A stretch of 34,941 bases of DNA from a virus. The DNA is taken from positions 1 to 34,941 of the IMG/VR virus record IMGVR_UViG_3300025634_000102. The stretch is one strand, 5' to 3'. Every line of letters starts with the position of its first letter. Within the stretch, counting starts at the first letter, position 1. Shown here piece by piece: positions 24,106 through 31,859 of this stretch. The position numbers and the translations under genes are program-made. The notes beneath the pieces were generated by a model. That model worked only from the letters and a program-made list of their open reading frames with translations, did not search any database and was not told the DNA's origin.

Positions 24106-24272
24106 CGCCGCAGTTTAAGAAGCGTCCGGCGGTCGCGTAAGAGAAAAAATCATAATTCGCGCTTGCATTTGTCGATGTGTTATACCATAGTGGAGCATAA
24201 TAGAGCGTTACGAAGCGCAACAGAGCGCTTTAGAACACAAGGAAGGCGAGAAAATAGAGGAAGGAGCCTGTA
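24106..24272. promoter_or_regulatory. Divergent control region between repressor and early operon
   Basis: The 167 bases separate the repressor from the early operon. On the minus strand TCGACA (24,175-24,170) and TATGAT (24,154-24,149), 15 apart, form a reasonable promoter for the repressor. On the plus strand TTGCAT (24,163-24,168) and CATAGT (24,186-24,191), 17 apart, form a weak early promoter. The two overlap, giving a face-to-face switch. Downstream are three related short units (tggagcata, agagcgttacg, agagcgcttta) between about 24,191 and 24,235 that could be operators. An AAGGAG ribosome binding site serves the first early gene. Assignments are by eye. Confidence 0.45.
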
Positions 24273-24506
24273 ATGCCAAAGAAGGAAATTGACATGCCAT
24301 CTAGAAGCTCCTTTCCTGCCCGTGCCTCAGTCGATCTTCAGGCACTCGGATTCCTTGACCGCCAAGCCAAGCTCGAGAACCGCACGCGACAGATGCACCT
24401 CGGACTTCTCTTAAATCGTATAGCCATCCTCGCGGAACATTACCCCGACAAGTTAGCGCAGATGCTCGAACTGGCCAAGAACCATCGGAGCCGATCCGCC
24501 GCATGA
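24273..24506 (+). CDS. Ribbon-helix-helix DNA-binding protein
   Basis: The 77-residue product has an RHH pattern: a short strand (ARASVDL, residues 17-23), helix one (ALGFLDRQAKLEN) and helix two (RTRQMHLGLLLNRIAILAE). Small RHH proteins often control phage early promoters, taking the place held in Mu by Ner. It is the first gene of the early operon, and AAGGAG lies 6 bases before the ATG at 24273. It may bind the divergent control region next to it. Function is inferred from fold and place. Confidence 0.6.
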   Translation: MPKKEIDMPSRSSFPARASVDLQALGFLDRQAKLENRTRQMHLGLLLNRIAILAEHYPDKLAQMLELAKNHRSRSAA

Positions 24507-24532
24507 AAGTGACTCGCTCCGGCACTCAACCA

Positions 24533-24558
24533 GCCGGGCGGCGACAACGCCGCCCGGC
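24533..24558 (+). other. Perfect 10-bp hairpin between early genes
   Basis: gccgggcggc and gccgcccggc pair perfectly around gacaac. No U run follows. It may attenuate transcription or protect the message between the first early gene and the next. Its GC core resembles that at 22,364-22,389. Confidence 0.5.
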
Positions 24559-24587
24559 AGTGCCGGGGATATGAAAGGAAAGAGGAC

Positions 24588-25112
24588 ATGTCACAGGAAG
24601 GCACGAAGGCACGAAGGCACGAGCGAACCTCGCACATTGCGATTGGTCGCGTAATCCAAGATGTGCTTATCGAGTTCCACCTCGCTTCAAGCAAGCACGC
24701 TCCGATGAATTCGGCGCACGAAGCTTATTCGGTCATTCTCGAAGAGGTTGAAGAGTTTTGGGACGAGGTGAAGAAAAAGCGGAGCGAACGAAGTCTTCCC
24801 AACATGCGGTCGGAACTGATTCAAATCGCCGCCATGGCTGTCCGCGCAATCTGTAATCTAAATCTTGCCAACAACCGCAAGCTGCTCGATCCTCGCAACG
24901 GCTCTTTAATTCCACCCATGAATATCGACCGCTCCGCCGGCGGTGATTCGGGACACGTGGATACCGCATCATCGGCGAAAGCTGCCAGGGCGAAGCCCGC
25001 GCGTCGCGGGCGTGCCTCGGTAGGCGACGACACGAAAAACGTCAGCCCCACCGGCGGAGCGGCGGATTCATCGAACCGCGAAGGCGCGAAGATCGCAAAG
25101 GGGAACGCATGA
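24588..25112 (+). CDS. MazG-like nucleotide pyrophosphohydrolase-type protein
   Basis: The 174-residue protein carries a MazG-like helix pair: EEVEEFWDEVKKK near residues 52-64 (the EExxE metal motif) and MRSELIQIAAMAVRAI near 73-88, with a preceding NSAHEAYSVI as in phage MazG-like proteins. The second motif (ELIQ) departs from the strict ExxD. The last 60 residues are low-complexity. The N-terminus (EGTKARRHERTSH) is encoded by the host-type tandem phrase gcacgaag, so the true start could be later. Such proteins hydrolyse nucleoside triphosphates, or alarmones, to support phage growth. GAGGAC precedes the ATG at 24588; the 3' end overlaps the next gene by 4 bases. Confidence 0.65.
   Translation: MSQEGTKARRHERTSHIAIGRVIQDVLIEFHLASSKHAPMNSAHEAYSVILEEVEEFWDEVKKKRSERSLPNMRSELIQIAAMAVRAICNLNLANNRKLLDPRNGSLIPPMNIDRSAGGDSGHVDTASSAKAARAKPARRGRASVGDDTKNVSPTGGAADSSNREGAKIAKGNA
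24596..24624 (+). repeat. Host-type tandem phrase gcacgaag
   Basis: Three direct units of gcacgaag lie just inside the start of the MazG-like gene, so they code for Lys/Ala/Arg-rich residues. They belong to the leader-phrase set of this element. Confidence 0.65.
25073..25103 (+). repeat. Host-type leader phrase (ccgcgaaggcgcgaag type)
   Basis: gaaccgcgaaggcgcgaag continues as atcgcaaagggg and provides the Shine-Dalgarno of the HTH gene at 25,109, inside the 3' end of the MazG-like gene. It matches the phrase at 21,284-21,313, in the same orientation relative to its gene. Confidence 0.65.
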
Positions 25113-25309
25113 GCAATCCAACTCCTCCATTCCTTCTCTGCAACAAACTCCTCGCCGCGCGTAAAGCCGCCGGCATGAGCAAGACGGCCGTCGTGCGCAT
25201 CATCAACATCGGCATGGAGACGCTCACCTGCGTTGAAGACGGACGCCGCTCTGTCACCCCGTCCGAACTCGCGCAATTCAACTCACTCTACAAATCCGAG
25301 GTCAAATGA
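25109..25309 (+). CDS. Small XRE-type HTH protein
   Basis: The 66-residue product fits a single helix-turn-helix domain: LLCNKLLAARKAAGMSKTAV near residues 9-28 as the first helices and VVRIINIGMETLTCVEDGRR near 28-47 as the recognition part, ending SVTPSELAQF. Small proteins of this kind act as Cro-like or early regulators. ATGA overlap with the upstream gene suggests translational coupling, and a leader phrase supplies an AAAGGGG ribosome binding site. Function is inferred. Confidence 0.6.
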   Translation: MSNPTPPFLLCNKLLAARKAAGMSKTAVVRIINIGMETLTCVEDGRRSVTPSELAQFNSLYKSEVK

Positions 25310-26046
25310 AGCATAACGATTTCACCCCCGGTGAAGAAGTTCACCCTTCTACCCAGATTCCCAAGAATTCCGTCGCCGATCCCGCGCGGCAGCGCCGCGA
25401 CAACTGCGACGCGAGTCAATCGCCGGCCGGTTCGCCGGCATCTATCCCGGCATGGCCGGCGGGGAGATTTAAGCTCGTCCGCATCCACGGACGATCCGTC
25501 GCTGATCTTCTCCTCACCGACCGCGTCGCCGCAGATGGCGCTATCTCTTTCCTTCGCTACAAGGGCGTACCGCTAGACATCGAGATTCACTCAATCATTT
25601 CCGTCTTACACTCACGCGACTTTTTCCTCTTGATCTCACACCCGTCATTTGCAGAGACTGTAGCGGACTGCGACCTGGAAATCCTTCCGAGCGTGAGTGA
25701 CGAGGAACTCCGCCTTTACAAAGTGGTGCGCGCCGATTCGCCCGCCACCGAGCAGCTCGCCTGTATGGTGCCGTTCATAGTTGAAGCGTTGGAGTATTTT
25801 CTGCCCGCCGGCAAAGACCTCCGGGGATTACTGAATCTTTACGACAAACGCATCACGCCATGGAAGATCGAGGCGGCAAAGACGGTGCTCGGTGAGGCCA
25901 GGGCGATCCTCGAACTCGATAAGCCCAGCAAGGCGATTGTCCGTGAAGGCGAACGGGGCAGGGAACTCAATATAACGCTGCCGCCCTTTGAGGATGGCCT
26001 TCATACTTCGGCGATGGACGTTCGCAAGCCCGAACACAATCAATAG
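25306..26046 (+). CDS. Early hypothetical protein
   Basis: I do not recognise this 246-residue protein. The first 50 residues are polar and low in hydrophobics (rich in Pro, Ala, Ser and Arg), and may be disordered or a mis-set start. Residues from about 53 onward look folded: RFKLVRIHGRSVADLLLTDRV, DIEIHSIISVLHSRDFFLLIS, then a helical C-terminal part (FIVEALEYFLPAGKDLRGLL, WKIEAAKTVLGEARAIL). ATGA overlap with the previous gene marks it as part of the early operon. There is no membrane segment and no enzyme motif that I can see. Confidence 0.55.
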   Translation: MKHNDFTPGEEVHPSTQIPKNSVADPARQRRDNCDASQSPAGSPASIPAWPAGRFKLVRIHGRSVADLLLTDRVAADGAISFLRYKGVPLDIEIHSIISVLHSRDFFLLISHPSFAETVADCDLEILPSVSDEELRLYKVVRADSPATEQLACMVPFIVEALEYFLPAGKDLRGLLNLYDKRITPWKIEAAKTVLGEARAILELDKPSKAIVREGERGRELNITLPPFEDGLHTSAMDVRKPEHNQ

Positions 26047-26050
26047 TGGA

Positions 26051-26074
26051 AGTTTTCAGTTTTCAGTTTTCAAA
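26051..26074 (+). repeat. Host-type leader phrase (gttttcag type)
   Basis: agttttcagttttcag continues with ttttcaaa, three units of 7 bases, between two early genes. It is followed directly by the AGAGGAG ribosome binding site of the gene at 26,088. Confidence 0.65.
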
Positions 26075-26087
26075 AGAGGAGCATCCC

Positions 26088-26429
26088 ATGTCACGCAGTG
26101 AATCGCAGAATGGCGTCGAGTTTGAAGTCATCGAGCAATGCCGTTGCCTTCGATGTGATAGCGCGATTCCGCGCGAGCATGTCGTCGCCTCCGTTGCGCG
26201 GCAAAAGCCGAACACCATCGCTCCGACGACGCAAAACGTGAGTGTGTTCTGCGAATTCTGCGACATCGTTTGGGAGCTTCGCCGTGTCCTACGCGATGGC
26301 AACTGGCACGTTGCCGGCGCCATCACCATCGCCCATCTTCCCAGTCGCCGGCGATGGGTTATCGACCAGATCGACGCGATCAAAGGCAACGTTCAACGGC
26401 GCGAATCAGATCGCCTCCTCGCCTGCTGA
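26088..26429 (+). CDS. Small putative zinc-binding protein
   Basis: I start this 113-residue product at the ATG at 26088, because AGAGGAG lies 7 bases before it; a start at 26046 would read through the leader phrase. It has two CxxC pairs, CLRC near residue 20 and CEFC near residue 57, about 35 residues apart, as in a zinc ribbon. A helical C-terminus follows. Small zinc-ribbon proteins of unknown role are common in phage early operons. No further function can be stated. Confidence 0.5.
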   Translation: MSRSESQNGVEFEVIEQCRCLRCDSAIPREHVVASVARQKPNTIAPTTQNVSVFCEFCDIVWELRRVLRDGNWHVAGAITIAHLPSRRRWVIDQIDAIKGNVQRRESDRLLAC

Positions 26430-26479
26430 TTTCCGGTCTTACCCATTCCATCCGCCGCATCAGCGGCGAACGAGGTTTT

Positions 26480-26806
26480 ATGCCAACCACAGAATTCGCC
26501 ACCGACCGCCAGACCCTCAGCCGCAAGGCGGACCTGATCGCGTTCAATCAGCGGATCGAGTCGCTGGTTGCACACATCTCCATGTTGAGCGGAGTGGGCG
26601 GAGACATCGACATCAAAGGCGTTCCCGTCACGCAACGGATCGCGGCTTTGCAGGATTACCTGAAGATGCTCCGTGCCGCCCGCAATGTGCTTTTGACCGC
26701 CATCGACTCGAATTGTTTCCCGGAAAGCTGGCCCGCGACAGGCGAACCCATCGACAAGCTGTTCGAGGCCATCGCCATGGACGACATCAATCAGTGTGAA
26801 GTTTAG
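26480..26806 (+). CDS. Early helical hypothetical protein
   Basis: This 108-residue protein starts at the ATG at 26480, with GAGG a few bases upstream. It is largely helical: TLSRKADLIAFNQRIESLVA near residues 12-31 and VTQRIAALQDYLKMLRAARN near 49-68, with a polar end. No motif identifies it. It sits in the early operon between a zinc-ribbon-like gene and a basic peptide gene. The longer reading upstream in the same frame (from 26,270) overlaps the preceding gene fully and is not supported. Confidence 0.5.
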   Translation: MPTTEFATDRQTLSRKADLIAFNQRIESLVAHISMLSGVGGDIDIKGVPVTQRIAALQDYLKMLRAARNVLLTAIDSNCFPESWPATGEPIDKLFEAIAMDDINQCEV

Positions 26807-26834
26807 CCACAGATGAACACGGATGAACACGGAT
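26807..26834 (+). repeat. Host-type leader phrase (acagatgaacacggat type)
   Basis: ccacagatgaacacggat is followed by gaacacggat, directly after the stop of the preceding gene. AAGGAAGG follows, the ribosome binding site of the peptide gene at 26,858. Confidence 0.65.
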
Positions 26835-26857
26835 CATTTCAAGGAAGGAAGGCCCAC

Positions 26858-27013
26858 ATGCTCGCAAAACATAAAGTTCGGAAGGTAATGCGGCTCGCCC
26901 AAAAACGCCGCCAAGACAAGGAACGTTTCGACCGCAGCCAGGAGCGGATCGAGAAGCGGAATCGGGAAAATAGCACTAATGCACTAATGATCGCCGCTTC
27001 TCGCATTAACTGA
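26858..27013 (+). CDS. Basic 51-residue peptide, helical
   Basis: The product is rich in Lys, Arg and Gln with a helical core (RKVMRLAQKRRQDKERFDRS) and could bind nucleic acid or a protein partner. The start at 26858 has a strong purine-rich ribosome binding site. A start at 26813 would translate the leader phrase and is rejected. Family unknown, so the gene itself is only fairly likely. Confidence 0.4.
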   Translation: MLAKHKVRKVMRLAQKRRQDKERFDRSQERIEKRNRENSTNALMIAASRIN

Positions 27014-27033
27014 ACACTGAAAACTGAAAACTG
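27011..27033 (+). repeat. Host-type leader phrase (ctgaaaactgaaaactg type)
   Basis: tgaacactgaaaactgaaaa continues with ctgg just before the phage sigma-factor gene. It is the reverse of the 'ttttcag' unit at 26,051, so this family can lie in either orientation. Confidence 0.65.
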
Positions 27034-27056
27034 GACCGACGTAGGAAGGACACGGC

Positions 27057-27785
27057 ATGGACGCCGCCGAACGGGAACTTTGGATGCAATTCTCTGCCGC
27101 AAAAGGTTCTGAACGCCTTCGCTTGCGAGACTGTCTCCCGGCGAGGTTTGATCCGCTCGTACTCAAGGTCACTCGAAAGGTGAAGGCTTCTTTACCCGCG
27201 AATATTCAGTTCCAAGACGTCGCGCAGGATGGACGAATTGGGATGCTGCGTGCGATTGAGCGATTCGACTTGTCACGCAAAAAGACCTTCGGCGCTTTCT
27301 CATTTCGCCATATTTACGGCGCAATCATAGACGCCATGCGTTTGCTAGACGAAGTTCCGCGATTGGCTCGTAAGCGTGGCCTTTGCCCCGTGACTTTTCA
27401 AATGGGTGAGCGATCCGTTCGCGGCGGTCTTATCGACGGCGAAAATCCCTGCCATGACATGCAGAATTGGGCTGATCCGCGCGTAGCTCGGCCGGGCGCC
27501 CGGATCAGCAGCGATGACGACATCGCTCGCCTTCTGGCTCCATTGCAAAAGAGAACGCGGGAGTTCGTGACGATGTACTTCATAGATGGATTGACCATGA
27601 AAGAGATCGGAAAGCGATTCGATGTCGGTGAGGCGACGGTGAGCAATGCGATCGGTCATGGGGTTCGCGTTCTGCGTGGCACTGCCGGGCTTGCCCTTCC
27701 ATCTCGCCGCGCCGACTACGGCCGCACCCGGCCGATTCGCGTTAATCGCAACAAGCGAGTTCTTCGCTTGGCGGAGGCCGCGTGA
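27057..27785 (+). CDS. Phage-encoded sigma factor, FliA/WhiG-like
   Basis: The 242-residue product has sigma region 2 near residues 50-95 (QFQDVAQDGRIGMLRAIERF, then a KKTFGAFSFRHIYGAIIDAM helix that fits core binding and -10 melting) and region 4 near 155-205, including LTMKEIGKRFDVGEATVSNA, a helix-turn-helix for -35 recognition. Regions 2 and 4 with a short linker suit FliA/WhiG-type factors. The ATG at 27057 has AGGAAGG upstream. The stop overlaps the transposase start as GTGA. A sigma gene here could direct late transcription in place of Mor/C. No matching GCCGATAA-type late promoter was found by eye. Confidence 0.75.
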   Translation: MDAAERELWMQFSAAKGSERLRLRDCLPARFDPLVLKVTRKVKASLPANIQFQDVAQDGRIGMLRAIERFDLSRKKTFGAFSFRHIYGAIIDAMRLLDEVPRLARKRGLCPVTFQMGERSVRGGLIDGENPCHDMQNWADPRVARPGARISSDDDIARLLAPLQKRTREFVTMYFIDGLTMKEIGKRFDVGEATVSNAIGHGVRVLRGTAGLALPSRRADYGRTRPIRVNRNKRVLRLAEAA

Positions 27786-29806
27786 GCATGGTTCTCGCTT
27801 CATCTTCCTTCACCGCCCCGGCCGCGGCCGGGATCCGCTGGCTCTCCCTCTCCGACGCCGCTGCACGCAGCGGCAAGAGCGAGGGGCATCTTCGCCGCCT
27901 TTGCGGCGAGCAATGGATGCCTGACGGTCTGGCCGCCCTGCGCACCCCGCCTGACGGCGGGTCACGCCAGACCTGGTTCATCCGCGAAGACGCCGATCCG
28001 TCCCTCGCCCGCGTCGCCACCGCCGAGCAGATCGGTGCGGAACTCGACCTGCGCACGCTCACCGGCGATCAACGCGCCGAGCTTTTACGCCGCGAGCAGA
28101 TCGTCAGGGATTGGCTCAGCCGCCGCGCCGCCGCCGTCGCCGCCAGCTTCAATATCGCCGAAGCCATGGAGCGGTTTCTCTCGCTGGTTCCCGGCCTCTG
28201 CAGGGCCACGCTTTACAATTGGACGGCGGAATACGAGCGAGCCGGTCGCGCCGGTCTGGTCGATGGACGCTGGAACACGGCAGACCCCAACGAAGCCGTC
28301 GGCGCCGCCGATGAATTCTTTGAGGAAGTCCAGCGGCTTTGGCTGACTCAACGCGGCCGGTCCAAGCGGCTCTGCTACGATCATGCCTGTTTCAAGGCGA
28401 CGGATAAAAGCTGGGCGGTGATTCCCTACCGCACGATCTGCCGCAAGCTCGACGCGCTGCACCCGCACCTGGTCAAGATCAACCGCGAGGGGATGCGCGA
28501 ATTCGACGCCAACCACGGCCCCTTCCGCTCTCGCGATTATTCCGTGCTGGCCAGCAACGAAGTTTGGGAGAGCGATCATCACCAATTTGATGTCTGGGTT
28601 CAGAGCGCGGCCAACCCCGCTAAATATGTTCGCCCCTGGCTGACCGCATGGATGGACGTGCGATCCCGAATGTTTGTCGGCTGGTGGATCGGCGAAGACG
28701 CGGGAACCTCCGCCACGATCGTGCGGGCGCTGAAGCTGGCGATCACGGTCAACGGGGTTCCGCAATCGGTTCACGTCGATAATGGCAAGGATTACGACTC
28801 GCGCATCTTGCAAGGGATGAGCAAGATCGAGCGGCACAACTGGAAGAACATCGAGATCAACGAGCGGCCCAAACTGCTCGGCATCTTCCCCATGCTCGGC
28901 GTGACGGTGCATCACGCGCGGCCGTACAACGCCAAGGCGAAGACGATTGAGCGTTCCTTTAACACCGTGTGCGGCCGGTTCTCCAAGATGTGGGAAACTT
29001 ATTCCGGTGGCTCGACGCAAACCCGCCCCGATGATCTCGGCCAGCAACTTGCCGCCGGCCGAGCGCCGACCTTCGCCGACTTTTGCGCCTCTTTCGCCGA
29101 CTGGGTGGATTCTGACTATCACCATCGCGTTCACCAAGGCGATTCGATGGGTGGGAAATGCCCCGCCGCGGTCTACGCCGAGCAGCTCGCCGCCAAACGC
29201 GCGGTGAGTGAGTCGGCAATGAAGATGGCGTTCCTTCGTTTCAGTAAGGCACTCAAGATTCGCCGAAACGGCGTAACGTTTGAAGGATTGACCTACGGCG
29301 CGAACCAGCTCGCTGAGTGGCAGGGCAAGAGCGTGATCGTCGGCGCGAGCGATGATGACCGTAATCAAGTCCACATCTTCAACCCCGACCTGTCGCTTCT
29401 GTGTGTGGTGCGGTGCAACGAGAAGCTGCCGTACATGGGCGCATCGAAGGAACAGATGGCCGATGCCGGACGCGATCGCAAGGCGGCGCGGCTGACCGCA
29501 CGCAAGGCGTTTGAGCAGCGCCCGCGATTGGTGGAGTCGATGGCCGACACGCTGGCGCGTCGCGCCGCCGAGCAGCGTGGCGCGGCGACACAAGCCGAGC
29601 CGCAATCCATCGAGCCGATCCGCACGCCGTTTGATGTGAAGGCCGCGCTGACCGAGCAAGAGGGAAGCTCGATGCGCATCGCGGCCGGCGGCGGCGGCGG
29701 CGATTCGATGTCGGTCTTCGGCTACCGCTCGCGCGACATCGAAGAAGATGAACCGACCCCGGCCGCGTTCGAATATCGACGCCCCGACGATGGAGGTGCG
29801 GCGTGA
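27782..29806 (+). CDS. MuA-like DDE transposase
   Basis: The 674-residue protein matches MuA in length and in order of catalytic residues: Asp265 (ESDHHQF), Asp333 (VHVDNGKDY) and Glu390 (AKTIERSFN), close to MuA Asp269, Asp336 and Glu392. An N-terminal HTH part (LSLSDAAARSGKSEGHLRRL, residues 21-40) and a DNA-binding part with LYNWTAEYERAGRAGL near 144-159 precede the core. A basic C-terminal region includes RDRKAARLTARKAFEQ. It joins phage ends to target DNA and replicates by transposition. Start GTG at 27782, GGAGG upstream, overlapping the sigma stop. Confidence 0.9.
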   Translation: MSMVLASSSFTAPAAAGIRWLSLSDAAARSGKSEGHLRRLCGEQWMPDGLAALRTPPDGGSRQTWFIREDADPSLARVATAEQIGAELDLRTLTGDQRAELLRREQIVRDWLSRRAAAVAASFNIAEAMERFLSLVPGLCRATLYNWTAEYERAGRAGLVDGRWNTADPNEAVGAADEFFEEVQRLWLTQRGRSKRLCYDHACFKATDKSWAVIPYRTICRKLDALHPHLVKINREGMREFDANHGPFRSRDYSVLASNEVWESDHHQFDVWVQSAANPAKYVRPWLTAWMDVRSRMFVGWWIGEDAGTSATIVRALKLAITVNGVPQSVHVDNGKDYDSRILQGMSKIERHNWKNIEINERPKLLGIFPMLGVTVHHARPYNAKAKTIERSFNTVCGRFSKMWETYSGGSTQTRPDDLGQQLAAGRAPTFADFCASFADWVDSDYHHRVHQGDSMGGKCPAAVYAEQLAAKRAVSESAMKMAFLRFSKALKIRRNGVTFEGLTYGANQLAEWQGKSVIVGASDDDRNQVHIFNPDLSLLCVVRCNEKLPYMGASKEQMADAGRDRKAARLTARKAFEQRPRLVESMADTLARRAAEQRGAATQAEPQSIEPIRTPFDVKAALTEQEGSSMRIAAGGGGGDSMSVFGYRSRDIEEDEPTPAAFEYRRPDDGGAA

Positions 29807-30648
29807 GCACACCAATGTATACCTATCACCCCGCGTGCCTGTATTACCCAGAAATCTCCCCGGTTGAATTAGAGGAGATGGCGAACAGCATAAAGAGGGA
29901 AGGGCAAAAGCTCCCCATCTTAATCGACGATCTGAACCGCATCATCGACGGGCGAAACCGCTACAAGGCTTGTTTGTCATTGGGCATCGTTCCCCGGTTC
30001 GAAGTCATCAAGGACGACGCCATTGCCACTACCATCGCGATGAACATTAAGCGGAGAAAAGACACATCCCTCCAACGGGCTTGCATCGCAGTGTTGGCGG
30101 CTGACAGTGTCAAAGCCTCGCGTCGCCGCGGCAGGTCTGGTTACACCGACAAAGGCGGAGGTCAGTTCGAGATGTTGGCGCGGATGTTTGCCACACATAT
30201 GAGCTCTATAGCGTTCGCCAGAAGGGTTTTTAATTCTGACCCGACAATGTTTGAGGAACTTCGTTGTGGCAGGATTACGGACTGTTCTTGCCGTCGCAAA
30301 GTATTAAAGCGTCAAGTCGTTTGTATTAAAATTGAGGATGTAGCCTATGGCGCGTCTCGCCGCATCACGATCGAACGACCACTTGATTTCACACTAGAAA
30401 ACTTCATGGATCGGCTTAACGCGGCATTCCCTGAGCCGCGTGCTCCCTCGGGTACTCTCCTTCTAAACCGCGATAGGATTGCCCGGATAGAAAAGAGTAG
30501 AGCGTTTTGGGAAAGTAATCGTGCCCTTCTCGGCACTATGACAGACGGGAAGTTGGCCGCGATGTTTGGAGTCACAAAGCAGTGTATTTTGCAAGCTCGC
30601 GCACGTCTCGGAATTCCCCCATTCAGCAGCCGTGGAGTCTCCGCATGA
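29803..30648 (+). CDS. ParB-like nuclease/DNA-binding protein
   Basis: The 281-residue product has a ParB/Srx-like N-domain: LEEMANSIKREGQKLPILID near residues 23-42 and RIIDGRNRYKAC near 46-57 (the GRNRY takes the place of the ParB GERR). The C-terminus has a HTH (DGKLAAMFGVTKQCILQARA) and ends RLGIPPFSSRG. Mu encodes no such protein between A and B. GC is visibly lower than in the genes on either side, hinting at separate origin. It could condense or partition DNA, or regulate. The GTG at 29803 overlaps the transposase stop; an ATG four codons in is possible. Confidence 0.7.
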   Translation: MSTPMYTYHPACLYYPEISPVELEEMANSIKREGQKLPILIDDLNRIIDGRNRYKACLSLGIVPRFEVIKDDAIATTIAMNIKRRKDTSLQRACIAVLAADSVKASRRRGRSGYTDKGGGQFEMLARMFATHMSSIAFARRVFNSDPTMFEELRCGRITDCSCRRKVLKRQVVCIKIEDVAYGASRRITIERPLDFTLENFMDRLNAAFPEPRAPSGTLLLNRDRIARIEKSRAFWESNRALLGTMTDGKLAAMFGVTKQCILQARARLGIPPFSSRGVSA

Positions 30649-31859
30649 CTGTCTCACCCCTTCAACCGCAAGACCCTAATCTGCCGCAAGAATCAGCGGC
30701 TCAGCCTCAACACGGAAGTCAATCCCGCGACGTTCTTATAGATCGTTCGCGGATTAGAGGAGCAAATCGCATGTTCAAGGAAGGCACGGACGCCTCCTCA
30801 GTCACCGAGGAGCAATGGAAGCAAGTCGCCGACGACGTGAAGTCGTTGCAGCAGCATTACAAGCTGACAAAGAAATACATCGCCAAGGCCGCCGGCTACA
30901 GTGAATCCGTCATCAGTGAATTTCTCAACGGCGGGTACAAGGGCAACAACGGCGACGTAGCGATCAACCTTGATTCGTGGCTGGTCGAAGAGGAGGCGCG
31001 ACGCGCCCGGCCGGCCACCACGCAATTCGTTTGGACGGAGGTCGCCAAAAGCATCCGGGCGGTCGCTGACTTTTGCTCCGACAAACGCAAGATTGGTCTG
31101 ATTCACGGCCCCGACACCAGTGGCCTGGGCAAGACGATGGCGTTGACCGCCATCAGCCAGCAACTCGGCCCGCGCCGCTGCACGCTTGTAACCATCGACA
31201 AAGTGGACGCCAACCCGACCGGATTGCTCCGCAAGATTTGCTCCGCCATGCACGTTCAGGACAGCGGCAGCAACCGCCAGCGGTTTGAGCGGTTGGTCGA
31301 GGAGCTGAAGGGTTCGAGCCATTTACTTTTGATCGACCAGGCTCACAACCTGCGCGGCAGCAAAGAGGACAAACCATTCTACATCCTCACCGACCTTTAC
31401 GACGCGACCGGAACCGCCCAGCTTTGGTGCGGCACTTCTGACCTGGTCGCCTATTTACAGAAACAGCAGATCCGCCAGGCAGATGAATCGCTGGCGCAGA
31501 TCAGGCGCCGGATTTACCCGGTGGTCGATCTGATGGAGAAGGCGCGATCGGGCGACGGCGGAACTCCGCTGGTTACGGTTGACCAGGTCAAGGAGATGTT
31601 CGCCCGCAACACCATGAAGCTGACCACTTCGGCGGCACGGTTCCTTTGCCAATTGTGCAACCTCCCCGACAGCGGCGCGGTTGGGTTCTGCGTGAGTCTG
31701 GTCGAGTATGCCACCTGCATCGCTGAGATGAACAATCTCAAAGCAATCGACACGCCACAACTCGTCGAGGCGATGCAGCTCGGCCTCACACGCGATCGCG
31801 CCATGAAGTTGATGGCCCGGTTGCCGGAACAAACTATTCAAGCCCGGAAGGCGGGATGA
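30645..31859 (+). CDS. MuB-like transposition ATPase
   Basis: The protein has 404 residues from the ATG at 30645, which makes an ATGA overlap with the ParB-like stop; an ATG at 30771 with GAGGAG is an alternative. An N-terminal HTH resembles that of MuB (YIAKAAGYSESVISEFLNGG, residues 78-97). The P-loop is GPDTSGLGKT (Lys163), longer than usual and with Asp where the first Gly normally sits. Walker B is LLLIDQAHN: the usual Glu after Asp231 is Gln232. An RRRIYPV sensor-like stretch lies near 287-293. MuB picks target DNA and activates MuA. The residue changes raise the question of whether it hydrolyses ATP. Confidence 0.8.
   Translation: MTVSPLQPQDPNLPQESAAQPQHGSQSRDVLIDRSRIRGANRMFKEGTDASSVTEEQWKQVADDVKSLQQHYKLTKKYIAKAAGYSESVISEFLNGGYKGNNGDVAINLDSWLVEEEARRARPATTQFVWTEVAKSIRAVADFCSDKRKIGLIHGPDTSGLGKTMALTAISQQLGPRRCTLVTIDKVDANPTGLLRKICSAMHVQDSGSNRQRFERLVEELKGSSHLLLIDQAHNLRGSKEDKPFYILTDLYDATGTAQLWCGTSDLVAYLQKQQIRQADESLAQIRRRIYPVVDLMEKARSGDGGTPLVTVDQVKEMFARNTMKLTTSAARFLCQLCNLPDSGAVGFCVSLVEYATCIAEMNNLKAIDTPQLVEAMQLGLTRDRAMKLMARLPEQTIQARKAG

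Noticed and set aside
24141-24192. Strong sigma-70 early promoter
   Set aside because: The plus-strand -35/-10 pair matches only 3 and 4 of 6 consensus bases, so it is only listed within the control region.
28085-29815. A 576-codon open frame opposite the transposase
   Set aside because: It lies wholly antisense to a convincing MuA-like gene with its catalytic residues, has Arg/His-rich shadow composition and no ribosome binding site in an operon context.
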